64,000 nucleotides of DNA from Hymenobacter cellulosilyticus (GTDB taxonomy: Bacteria; Bacteroidota; Bacteroidia; Cytophagales; Hymenobacteraceae): contig NZ_CP095046.1 in the NCBI RefSeq assembly GCF_022919215.1, positions 806,001-870,000 of the forward strand, in the 5' to 3' direction. This document shows, in pieces, positions 38,345-46,646 of the stretch. Numbering within the stretch: the first letter of the stretch is position 1; each line of letters opens with the position of its first letter. The notes under the pieces are model-generated. The model saw only the letters and a list, made by a program, of their open reading frames with translations. It was not told the DNA's origin and made no database searches. A program made the translations under genes and the position numbers.

Positions 38345-40816
38345 CTACTTCGCGCTGCCGGTCTGAATGGTCACGGCCGCGCTTTTCAGCCCTTTGCCGG
38401 TGGCTTGCAGCTGCACGTTGCCGGCTTTGTCGGAGGCTTGCACTACGGCTACCAGCTGGCCCTGAAACGCCTTCATGTGGGGCTCGTGAAACAGCTCCAG
38501 GCTGGCGGCATTGCCGTTGGCCGCGGCCCGGAACTTGCCCGCGCCGCTGACCTTGAACTGCACTTCGTTGGCGGCTTCGGGGCAAAGGTTGCCCTGGGCG
38601 TCTTCCACCCGCACCGTCACGTAGGCCAAATCCTGCCCGTCGGCGACCAGGCTGCTGCGGTCCGTGACCAGCTTGATGTGGTGGGGCTTGCCGGCGGTGC
38701 GCACTTCTTCCTCACCCACGGCTTTGCCCTGGGCGTCGTAGGCCACCACTTTCAGACTGCCGGGTGCGTATTTCACGTCGCTCCACATCAGGCGGTAGCG
38801 GGTTTGGGGCTTGTCGGACGGGCCCTTGGTTTGCCGGCCCTGGCTCACGCCGTTCACGAACAGCTCGGCCGAAGGGTAGTTCGTGTAGCAGAACACCGGC
38901 GTAGTCTGGCCTTCGCGGCCGGGCCAGGTCCAGTGGGGCAGCAGGTGGAGCGTGGGCGCGGTGGGATTCCAGCGGGAGCGGTACAGGTAAAACCGGTCTT
39001 TGGGCAAGCCGGCCAGGTCCATAATGCCGAAGTAGGAGCTGTGCGAAGGCCAGGACTCATCATACGGAGTCGGCTCGCCGAGGTAATCGAAGCCGGTCCA
39101 GACGAATTCGCCCATCAGGTAGTTCAGCGCATCCTGCTGCACAAATTCCTCGTCCGGCGTCTGGGACCAGTTGCAGGCTTCCAGGTCGTAGGACGACGAC
39201 TGGTTATCGGGGTATTTCTTGTCCTTGGCCACGACCACCGGAAACTTGTACACCCCGCGGGAGCTGACCGTAGAAGCCGTTTCGGAGCCCAGCATCAAAG
39301 CTTGAGGCAGCTTGGTGTAAGCTTCGGGGTAGCGGTGGGGCTTGTAGTTGAAGCCCGGCACGTCGAGCAAGGCCGCAAAGCCGTTGTTGACTACCGCGTC
39401 GAACTGGTCCATGCCGGCCGTGACGGGCCGGGTCGGGTCTTCGCGGTGCACAATGTCCTGCAGGCGCTTGGCAATCTTGGTGCCGCCGGGGGCCCACTGG
39501 TCGGGCACCTCGTTGCCGATGCTCCACATAATCACCGACGGATGATTCCGGTCCCGGTGCACCATGTTTACCACGTCGCGCTCCGACCACTCGTCGAAAT
39601 ACTGGCTGTAGCCGTTCTTGACCTTGGGCTTTTTCCACTCGTCAAACGACTCGACAATCAGCATAAAGCCCATTTCGTCGGCCAAACTCACCAGCTCGGG
39701 CGCCGGCATGTTGTGCGTCGTCCGGATGGCGTCGGCGCCCAGGTCTTTGAGCAAGGTCAGCTGCCGGCGCAGGGCCGCCGTGTTGATGGCGGCACCCAGC
39801 GGGCCCAGGTCGTGGTGGTTGCACACGCCCCGGAAGCGGCGCAGCTGCCCGTTCAGGGAGAAGCCCTTGTTGGCCTCGAAGGTAAAGGAGCGGATGCCGA
39901 AGCGGGTCTGGTACTCGTCTTTCAGCGCCGAGCCGGCGTACAGCTTCGAGGAAGCCGTGTAGAGCACCGGCGTTTCCGGCGACCAAAGCCGGGGCTGGGG
40001 CACCACCAGGTTTTGCTCAAACTGCTGCCCGTCGGTAGCAGCCAAGGCGGTGCTCAGCGTAGCTACTACCGTGCCCGCCGCGTCCCGGATTTCGGTGTCG
40101 AGGCGCAGATTCTGGGTTACCGAGCCCCCGGCCACTTCGGTGCGCAGCTTCACTTTAGCAAAGTCGGCGGTGATGTCGGGCGTCGTGATGTAAGTGCCCC
40201 ACACCGGAATATGTACCTCGTCGGTGACCAGCAGATGCACGTTGCGGTACAGCCCGGCCCCGGGGTACCAGCGCGAGGCTTCCGGCTGGTTTTCCAGGCG
40301 CACGGCCAGGGTATTGTCGCCGCTGGGATTGAGAAACGAGGTAATGTCGAAGTGAAACGAGTTGTAGCCGTAGGGCCAGTAGCCTACTTCCTTGCCGTTC
40401 ACAAACACGTGGGCATTGCTCATGGCTCCGTCGAAAACCAGCTCGGCGCGCTTGCCCGGTCCGAAGCCCGGCACCGCCAACCGTCGCCGGTACCAGCCCG
40501 TGCCGATAAAGGGCAGCCCGCCGGTGCGGCCGGCCTTGGTAGTGGCCTGCTTCTCGTTGTTCTGCTCAATTTTGACTTGCTGCAAGTCGTTGGTGCTGCT
40601 AAACGGACCGTAGATGGCCCAGTCGTGGGGCACGCTCACGGTTTGCCACTTGTCGTCTTTAAAGCCGGGCTGGGCCGCGTTGGCCACGTCGCCCTTGGTG
40701 AATTTCCAGTTGGAAGTCAGCAGAATATCCTGCCGCGACTGGGCCGCGGCCGGGTTGGTCAGGGTGAGCAGCAGGGCCAGGCCCGGCAGGGACAGAAAGG
40801 AAGGAAAAAAGCGCAT
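38345..40816 (-). CDS. Secreted GH2 beta-galactosidase
   Basis: An 823-residue enzyme with a signal peptide (1-25, cut near AAAQS). Domains: a jelly-roll sugar-binding domain (about 30-215; WYRRRLAVPG, NGKEVGYWPYGYNSF), an Ig-like domain, and a TIM barrel (about 315-610) with acid/base Glu436 in WSIGNEVP and nucleophile Glu512 in LMLGSETAST. C-terminal Ig-like/DUF4982 domains follow (about 620-823). GH2 enzymes of this build remove beta-linked galactose from oligosaccharides. Downstream of a GH53 galactanase on the same strand, it would finish the breakdown of beta-1,4-galactan. Other beta-glycoside substrates cannot be excluded. Confidence 0.9.
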   Translation of the reverse strand: MRFFPSFLSLPGLALLLTLTNPAAAQSRQDILLTSNWKFTKGDVANAAQPGFKDDKWQTVSVPHDWAIYGPFSSTNDLQQVKIEQNNEKQATTKAGRTGGLPFIGTGWYRRRLAVPGFGPGKRAELVFDGAMSNAHVFVNGKEVGYWPYGYNSFHFDITSFLNPSGDNTLAVRLENQPEASRWYPGAGLYRNVHLLVTDEVHIPVWGTYITTPDITADFAKVKLRTEVAGGSVTQNLRLDTEIRDAAGTVVATLSTALAATDGQQFEQNLVVPQPRLWSPETPVLYTASSKLYAGSALKDEYQTRFGIRSFTFEANKGFSLNGQLRRFRGVCNHHDLGPLGAAINTAALRRQLTLLKDLGADAIRTTHNMPAPELVSLADEMGFMLIVESFDEWKKPKVKNGYSQYFDEWSERDVVNMVHRDRNHPSVIMWSIGNEVPDQWAPGGTKIAKRLQDIVHREDPTRPVTAGMDQFDAVVNNGFAALLDVPGFNYKPHRYPEAYTKLPQALMLGSETASTVSSRGVYKFPVVVAKDKKYPDNQSSSYDLEACNWSQTPDEEFVQQDALNYLMGEFVWTGFDYLGEPTPYDESWPSHSSYFGIMDLAGLPKDRFYLYRSRWNPTAPTLHLLPHWTWPGREGQTTPVFCYTNYPSAELFVNGVSQGRQTKGPSDKPQTRYRLMWSDVKYAPGSLKVVAYDAQGKAVGEEEVRTAGKPHHIKLVTDRSSLVADGQDLAYVTVRVEDAQGNLCPEAANEVQFKVSGAGKFRAAANGNAASLELFHEPHMKAFQGQLVAVVQASDKAGNVQLQATGKGLKSAAVTIQTGSAK

Positions 40817-40965
40817 GAGTTGGGGATTGGACGCGAACTGGCAAGCACTATACCGGCCTGCATGGGTTAGGCCAGGTGATTTTGCAGCCGAGGTTCAGCG
40901 TCTGATATAAGCTTAAGTTGGAGAAGAGCCCGCGGCGGGGAACCAGGCAAACAGCATTGCGTCAG

Positions 40966-42714
40966 CTAGTATTTGATGAGGCGCTGGACGGTGTGCTGGC
41001 CGCCGTGGGAGATGCTGAGCAGATATACGCCCGACGCCACCGCGCTGCCCAGCTCCACCGCTTGCCGATGGGTACCAGATGCCATGCGCCGGGCGGGCTG
41101 CAGCGTGCGCAGGTGCTGGCCGGTGAGGCTGTAGAGGTCCAGCTGCACGGTTTCGGGTTGGGCCAGCGTGTAGCTAATCGTGCACTGCTGGCTTACGGGG
41201 TTGGGGAAAATCCGCGCGTCGAGGCCGTTGGCAGCGGCAGTTTGACCTACGGCGGTCACGGCGTTGGGCACAAACTCCACGTCGTCGAGGGAGCAGAAGT
41301 CGTTGGCATTGGCGTCGGAGCGCAGCCCGATTTCGCACTGCCCGTTGGTTACCACTACCCCAGGCACCTGCAGCTGCTGCCAGGTGCCGCTGGTGCCGAC
41401 AATGGCCGCCGTGCGCTCAGCGCCCCCGAAACCCGAAGCGTAGAGCTGGCACAGCTTCTGGCCGCCGCTGCTCTGCACCCAGGCGCGCAGCGTGTACGTG
41501 CCGTTGGGTACCGCCGTCAGCAGCTGGTAGGTGCGCACCTGGTAGGCCGTAGCCTGATAGTGCACGAGCTGCAAGGGGCTGGTGCGGCCGTAGCTCTGGG
41601 TAAAATTAGCGGTGGCGTTGGGGCCCGCGGTACTCCAGCCCACCGGCGTCTGGGTCACGGCCGTGTATTCGAAACTGGGGTTATACACCAGCCCGTCGGA
41701 AGGCGGCGTGTCGCGGAAAGCATCCATAGCCGCGGTGGGCCGGCCGGTGTTGCTCCAGGCGCTCAGACTGTAGCCCTGCCAGTTGTAGGCCTGGGGCTCC
41801 CAGTACAGCACGCCCAGGCCCTTGTTGCCGGGCACGGCCCGCACCTTGCTCATCAAATCCAGCAGCATTTGCCGGGCTGGAATGGGGGCATCAGCTGGCA
41901 TGCCGGTTTCTACCAGCATAACTTCCTTGCCGGGGTAGCGCGTCACCAGGTCGTTCATGTTGGCCTGGCACTGGGCCGTCAGCAGGGGCCAGTCGGTGGT
42001 GGTTGGGTAGAGCGACATGCCGATGACGTCGTAGCGGGCCCCATGCGTGGTAAGCCCGTCGAATACGCTGCGGAATAAGCTGCTATTGAATCCGTTGGAA
42101 ATGTGCACAATGACTTTAGAAGTCGGATTCACGGCTTTCACGGCCGCGTAGCCCTGGTCAATCAGAGCGGCAAAATTCTGCGGGTTGGTAGTGCGCCGGC
42201 CATCGGGCCACAGCATTCCGTCGTTGGTTTCGTTGCCTACCTGCACCCACTCCGGCACGATGCCGTTGTCCTTGAGGGAGTCCAGCACGTCATAAGTATG
42301 GTTGTAGAGGGCCGTTTTCAGGTCGGCAAAGCCCAGGTTGCGCCAGGCGGCGGGCTTGGCCTGCTGGCCCGGGTCGGCCCAACTGTCGCTGTAGTGAAAG
42401 TCAATCAGCAGCCGGAAGCCCCGGTTGCGGGCCCGGATGGCTTTGGCTACCACGTCGTTTTTGCCGTTCCAGCCGCCCGCAGGGTTTACCCACACCCGCA
42501 GCCGGATGGTATTCATATCGTAGTCGTCCAGAATCTGCAGCAAATCCTGGGGCGTGCCGGCCGAGTTGTAGAACTGGCGGCCCGCGGCTTCCATTTCGGT
42601 CAGCCAGCCTACATCGGCCCCTTTGGCAAAGGCCGGATTTTGGGCCCGTACCGCCGCGCCGAAGCCAGCGTACAGCAGCAGAATTAGCAGAAAGAGTACA
42701 AGTCTGTTTTTCAT
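40966..42714 (-). CDS. GH53 endo-beta-1,4-galactanase with T9SS domain
   Basis: A 582-residue secreted enzyme that cuts the beta-1,4-galactan side chains of pectin (arabinogalactan I). The signal peptide is about 1-24. The GH53 barrel (about 28-355) shows KGADVGWLTEME, acid/base Glu162 in QVGNETNDGMLW and nucleophile Glu269 in EVMLVETG. A beta-sandwich, probably a carbohydrate-binding domain, covers about 355-490. The end is a T9SS sorting domain (IFPNPVSQQ, GVYLLSI, VQRLIKY), so the enzyme should be exported across the outer membrane and anchored or released. Genes for a GH-A clan glycanase and GH2 flank it on the same strand. Confidence 0.93.
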   Translation of the reverse strand: MKNRLVLFLLILLLYAGFGAAVRAQNPAFAKGADVGWLTEMEAAGRQFYNSAGTPQDLLQILDDYDMNTIRLRVWVNPAGGWNGKNDVVAKAIRARNRGFRLLIDFHYSDSWADPGQQAKPAAWRNLGFADLKTALYNHTYDVLDSLKDNGIVPEWVQVGNETNDGMLWPDGRRTTNPQNFAALIDQGYAAVKAVNPTSKVIVHISNGFNSSLFRSVFDGLTTHGARYDVIGMSLYPTTTDWPLLTAQCQANMNDLVTRYPGKEVMLVETGMPADAPIPARQMLLDLMSKVRAVPGNKGLGVLYWEPQAYNWQGYSLSAWSNTGRPTAAMDAFRDTPPSDGLVYNPSFEYTAVTQTPVGWSTAGPNATANFTQSYGRTSPLQLVHYQATAYQVRTYQLLTAVPNGTYTLRAWVQSSGGQKLCQLYASGFGGAERTAAIVGTSGTWQQLQVPGVVVTNGQCEIGLRSDANANDFCSLDDVEFVPNAVTAVGQTAAANGLDARIFPNPVSQQCTISYTLAQPETVQLDLYSLTGQHLRTLQPARRMASGTHRQAVELGSAVASGVYLLSISHGGQHTVQRLIKY

Positions 42715-42773
42715 GATCTTAGCTGTTCAGATAGTGAATTCCGTGACCATAGCCGCCAGTGACAGGCAAGAGC

Positions 42774-45369
42774 TTATTGGAGGTAAACGGCTTCGATATC
42801 AACCTGTACCGGAGCTGCTGCCGAGGGCGAAGCCGCGTCGACGAGCACCTGCAGTACCTCGGTATCGGCCAGCCGCAGCGGGCCCTTCCCCCACTCTGGA
42901 AGCGCAGCGGCAGGAAGCCCGGATACGGCCGCGGACTAAGCAGCAGGGCGCCAGGCTGCAGGGCGCTCAGCGGAACCCGCACCTCGCGCAGCTCGGTGGT
43001 AAGAGGCACCGGGGCGGCAAAAGCGGCGGCATCTTGGTTGGCTAGCACCACCTGCACGCCTATTGGCTGGCTAGCCCGGGCCTTTACCACCACTTCCGTA
43101 AAGCCGCTCAGGTCGCCGAGGCGACCCAGTAGCTTGTCGCCGTAGTAGGCGCGCAGGCTGGCAGCCGGCCCGATTTCCGCGGCCGAAGCTCCGCTCTTGG
43201 TGGCATCCTGCACAAAGCGCAGGGCCAGGGCGCCGGCCGCTTCCGTGGTAACGTAGTCGGTCCAGCTGCTGCGGCTCAGGCTGCGGGCTTCCCCTGCTCT
43301 TTGTCAGTAGCGGCCTGAAACAAGAACAAGGGGGTTTTAGGCGCTACTAAGGGCACTTCCCAATGCTCCCGGGGGAAATAGTCCCAGTCGCGCGGGGAGC
43401 CGCCGAAGCCGCCGGGAAACGTGAGCGGCTGCCCGGCTTTTTTCAGCACAATCCAGTAGCGCAGCAACCCGGCGTAGGTCAGTTCGGCTGGCACGGTAGC
43501 TTCCACGGTGGCGTAGGCCGGCTGCCGCATGGGCAGGACCTGGGTGCGGCCGTAGTAGTGTTGGGCAATCAGAAAAACGCTGTCGGTAGGCGCAATTCCG
43601 GTCATGGTGGCCCGGATGGTCAGGGGCTGGCCGGCCGCGGCTTGCGCGAAAGGCGTGTGCCGCACCTGAGGCCCTAGCGCCGTGGGCGCGGGAGCCGCAT
43701 ATTCGCCCAGGCGCAAACTGCCCAGCCGCGAATCGGCCGTCCAGGAGCTGGTCTTCTTGCCGGCCGCGGCCAGCAGGTACACGCCCGGCCGCACCGTAAC
43801 GCGCCCATCCTGGGCCTGGGCCTGGGCAGTATTGCCTTCGTTGAGCCCGCGCAGGCTGAAGCGGCGGCCCAGTTCCGGCAGCAGCAGGCGTAAGGGCTGG
43901 TCGTTCCACAGAATCTGGGTGACCGGCTTTTTCAGGGAAGCTGTTTCAAACGGGTCCCGGATAGGCACCGCGTCGGGCAGCACTTCCAGGCGCCACACCC
44001 CAGGAGCCAGCCGGTCCAGGAAATAGGCCCCGGAGCCGCCGTATTGCACTACGGGTGAGCTACCTGCGCCGGCAACGTGGCGTAATTTCGAGGCTTTTTT
44101 AGCAAACGATTGTGTAGATGAGGTGTAATAAAATTCCTCCTCGGTGTTCATCTCACTGAGCCCCTGCCGATAGCTGACGCAGAAGGCGTCAAACACGGAG
44201 TCGGCAGGGTAGCGGCTGAAGGTTTGCCCCCGACCCACCCGGTGAAATACCTTGCTGGCAATCAGCAAACTCAGGGCTTTGGCCGGCGTGTAGGCTAGGT
44301 TGAGGTAGTGCGTCTGGTACTCGGTGTTGGCGTAGGCAATGGCCAACGGGTCGTAGGCAAACTGCGTGGCCCACTGAAACCCAGCCTCCCGGAAGCTGCG
44401 GGCCATAAACGGGTACATGACCGGCTGGATAATGTCGCCCGACTCAAACTCATACACCATCTTGGCCCGGCGCTGAAACCGCGGGTCCTGCCGAAACGGA
44501 ATAGGGTACTGGTCTACGTGCGGCAGCAGGTTGCCGCGCAGCGTGTGCCCGCTCACCAGGCCAGCCGGGTACCACTGAAAGGTCAGCCCATCCACGTTGG
44601 CGGCCAGAATGGCTTCTTCCACTCCCGGGTTTTCGGCAATGTTATAGAAGATGGGCTTGCGGTAGCCGGTAGCCCGCATGGCGGCCACCATCCGGTTGGC
44701 AAAGGCTGTTACCTCGGCCTCGGGCTGATGGTAGCGGGGCTCGTTGCACACTTCGTACGCCAGAATATCCGGGTCCTCGCGGTTCAGTTGCTGAGTGTAC
44801 TGGTTACGGTGGTTGAGAAACTGCGTGAGGTAGTTTTCCTGGGCCCGGATAGCCCGCGGATTGGTGTAGGCCTGCACCTTGGAGTAAATGCTGGAGAAGC
44901 CCGTGCCCGAATCCGGCTCGGGGTAGCCGTTGTTCCAGTAGGCAATGGGCGTCAGGATAATCTTGATGCCGCGCTGCTTGAGCTGGGCCACCAGGTAATC
45001 GAGCAGGCGCAGGTGCTCATTCTGCTGCAGGTTGCCGAGCGTGTCGGTGATTTCGACGTCCCACACGTGAATGCGGAAAGCATCCAGGCCCAGGCGCGAG
45101 AGGTGATATACGTCTTGGTCAATGGCCTTTTCGGGGCTGCCTCCCACCGTCCGCTGGGCCCGGTACGCGTGGGCAAACGGGGCAGTGTAATTGACGCCAA
45201 ACAGGGCTACTTCCTGCTTGGTTTGCTGCCAGCGCAGGACACCCTGCCCGTCCACGTACACGTCGCCGGTGGGTTGGCGGGCCGTGGCCGGCGTTTGGGC
45301 CAAAGCGGCGGAGCTACTGCCAAAGGTCAGAAGGGACAGGCAAAGAAACCAAGTAAGAAAGGATGGCAT
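42774..45369 (-). CDS. GH-A clan (GH5-like) glycanase with C-terminal binding domain (two frameshifts)
   Basis: An 865-residue protein after restoring one base in each of two runs (43291-43294 and 42888-42892). The ATG at 45369 opens a signal peptide (FLTWFLCLSLLTFGSSSAALA). The TIM barrel (about 35-430) resembles cellulase-family GH5 enzymes: LFGVNYTAPFAH, acid/base Glu210 in YEVCNEPRY and nucleophile Glu307 in MVYEFESGD. Beta-sandwich domains follow. The restored tail (about 700-865; SSWTDYVTTEAAGALALRF to IEAVYLQ) looks like a carbohydrate-binding domain. As written, the frame stops early at KPAA and the tail is in other frames. It is the first gene of the galactan locus, 59 bp before GH53. 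The exact family and substrate are uncertain. Confidence 0.78.
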
Positions 45370-45739
45370 AGGGGAATGTGGCGGTGGCGGTGGCTGTACC
45401 TTACCTGATACGACACTGCTTACGGATGAATGCCCTAACAGTGACGAGCAGCACCTGGTTGTGCCGGCTGTCGGCCCACATCCTTCCGGTTTGTTACCCT
45501 GCCGCTCTGGGCTGTTGCCTCTACTAAATAGCCGGTAAAGGAAGTGGGTTGAACTATCAGGCGTATGTACCTGCTTAAGTCCTGCAATTACGCCTTTTGG
45601 TCCTCCCAATCAAAGTGTTGATACGGCACTATTCCAATACGCTAGGAATTCCAGTCTTAACCCTGCTACTTGACCCTGCCTTCACTGCTCTGCAGGTGTA
45701 GAGCATTATAAAATTATACTGTAAGGCATATCTATTATT
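45370..45739. other. Divergent intergenic region before the lanthipeptide cluster
   Basis: This 370-bp stretch separates the minus-strand glycanase operon from the first precursor gene. No protein-coding sense is visible. The last 60 bp are AT-rich and contain the palindromic leader described at 45686-45705. The rest should hold the promoter of the glycanase operon. Confidence 0.5.
45686..45705 (+). promoter_or_regulatory. Palindromic leader element of precursor 1
   Basis: TGCTCT and AGAGCA flank an eight-base spacer, 35 bp before the ATG. The AT-rich stretch ATTATAAAATTATAC follows. The same palindrome with a different spacer precedes precursor 2 (46223-46242), so it is conserved while its loop varies. 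It could be a repressor site or an RNA hairpin in the 5' leader. Confidence 0.55.
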
Positions 45740-45979
45740 ATGGAAAAGAAACTGATGACCATCCGTGCGTGGAAAGATGCTGAGTACCGCGCTACCCTTA
45801 CCCCCGAGCAGTTGGCCCTAATTGAGCCCAACCCCGTGGGCACCGCCCTCACCGAAGAGGAACTCGCCCAGAACACTGGCGGACAGTTCTTCGAATTGGT
45901 TGGCCCGGGTATGTTCCTCACCATTAGCGGTGAATGCAATGGCGGCACCTGCTGCAACCCATTCGGCTCAGGCCGATAA
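45740..45979 (+). CDS. Class II lanthipeptide precursor 1 (mersacidin-type leader)
   Basis: A 79-residue precursor peptide. The leader (1-48) has the mersacidin/lichenicidin-family pattern RAWKDAEYRATLTPEQ, NPVG and EEEL, and ends in the double-glycine site NTGG cleaved by C39 peptidases. The predicted core is 31 residues, from Gln49 to Arg79. It contains TISGEC, which matches the lipid II-binding ring motif (T-x-S/T-x-E-C; TISHEC in lacticin 481), then NGGTCCNPFGSGR. Three Cys and four Ser/Thr allow up to three (methyl)lanthionine rings. LanM and LanT are encoded downstream. A hairpin follows at 46004. The assignment rests on leader motif, cleavage site, ring motif and context together. Confidence 0.93.
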   Translation: MEKKLMTIRAWKDAEYRATLTPEQLALIEPNPVGTALTEEELAQNTGGQFFELVGPGMFLTISGECNGGTCCNPFGSGR

Positions 45980-46003
45980 TCTAAGCCGCTTGCTTGCAGT
46001 AAG

Positions 46004-46024
46004 AAGCTGAGTGCCACTCAGCTT
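46004..46024 (+). terminator. Hairpin after precursor 1
   Basis: AAGCTGAGTG and CACTCAGCTT form a 10-bp stem with almost no loop; in practice the top pairs would open. Only GCTTTAAA follows, so it is a weak terminator or a transcript-stabilising 3' hairpin 24 bp past the precursor 1 stop. Confidence 0.45.
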
Positions 46025-46222
46025 GCTTTAAAGTACGCGTACCTTATTTTTACCAGCATAATTACAGCCTTTGCATAATCGGGCAACGCTCTTTTCTATA
46101 AAAAAGACTGCCATTATCTATACTAGCAACAGCCTGTCTAATTAGCAAAGTGAATAGTAAGGCCGAGGGAAAATTCAACCCCTGCAGCAATTCGTTGAAT
46201 TATTTTTTGCTTGTGCCTTGAC

Positions 46223-46242
46223 TGCTCTGCGGTTGTAGAGCA
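46223..46242 (+). promoter_or_regulatory. Palindromic leader element of precursor 2
   Basis: TGCTCT and AGAGCA are again eight bases apart (spacer GCGGTTGT), 33 bp before the second ATG. TTGACT overlaps its left edge (46218-46223). Arms conserved between copies and a changed spacer point to selection on the palindrome. Confidence 0.55.
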
Positions 46243-46274
46243 TTGTAAAATTATAGTAAGGCATATCTATTATT

Positions 46275-46507
46275 ATGGAAAAGAAACTGATGACCATCCG
46301 CGCTTGGAAAGATGCCGAGTACCGCGCTACCCTCACCCCCGAGCAGTTGGCCCTAATTGAGCCCAACCCGTGGGCACCGCCCTCACCGAAGAAGAGCTTG
46401 CCCAGAATGCTGGTGGCCTGCGGGTTGGCGACGGCTGGTTTACCACCATTAGCGGCGAATGCAACGGTGGCACCTGCTGCAACCCATTCGGCTCAAACCT
46501 TCCTTAG
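46275..46507 (+). CDS. Class II lanthipeptide precursor 2 (frameshift in leader)
   Basis: With one C restored in the run at 46367-46369 (the first copy has four C's at the same place), this encodes a 77-residue precursor. The leader of 48 residues is nearly identical to precursor 1 and ends NAGG. The core is 29 residues, from Leu49 to Pro77: LRVGDGWFT, then the shared TISGECNGG, TCCNPFGS and NLP. As written, the frame shifts after NP and reads an unrelated 86-residue product. Perfect conservation of core codons after the break shows that the correct frame is the restored one. Two related cores could give two independent peptides or, less likely given their similarity, a two-component lantibiotic. 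Confidence 0.88.
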
Positions 46508-46539
46508 TAACTGTAGAAAGCTGACAAGTCAGTGAGTAG

Positions 46540-46582
46540 CAGGGAGCATTTGGGCATTCGGTTCAAATGCTCCCTGTTTTTT
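46540..46582 (+). terminator. Strong terminator/attenuator between precursors and lanM
   Basis: CAGGGAGCATTTG and CAAATGCTCCCTG form a perfect 13-bp stem with an 11-base loop, followed by six T's. It lies 33 bp after the precursor 2 stop and 64 bp before the lanM start. Partial read-through would give many precursor transcripts per modification-enzyme transcript. Confidence 0.92.
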
Positions 46583-46646
46583 ACGAGTGAGAGTGCCTTT
46601 ATATTATTCTATTATATCCTTATCACTAGTTTCTATTCTCATCCTT

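Larger units (their letters stand above)
45678..46507 (+). repeat. Tandem duplication of the lanthipeptide precursor unit
   Basis: Two copies of a leader-plus-gene unit lie at 45678-45979 and 46215-46507. Similarity starts at GCCTT(C/G)ACTGCTCTGC about 60 bp before each ATG and runs through the leader-peptide codons almost unchanged. It weakens in the first third of the core and is strong again over the codons for TISGECNGGTCCNPFGS. The upstream sequence is duplicated along with the gene. Confidence 0.85.

Noticed and set aside
38333..40870. An 845-codon plus-strand frame opposite the GH2 gene
   Set aside because: Same reason: composition-driven shadow of a complete GH2 enzyme with catalytic motifs on the minus strand.
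46275..46535. The 86-residue product of the second precursor read without repair
   Set aside because: Downstream of the shift it loses the GG site and core that are conserved base for base with the first copy in the other frame.
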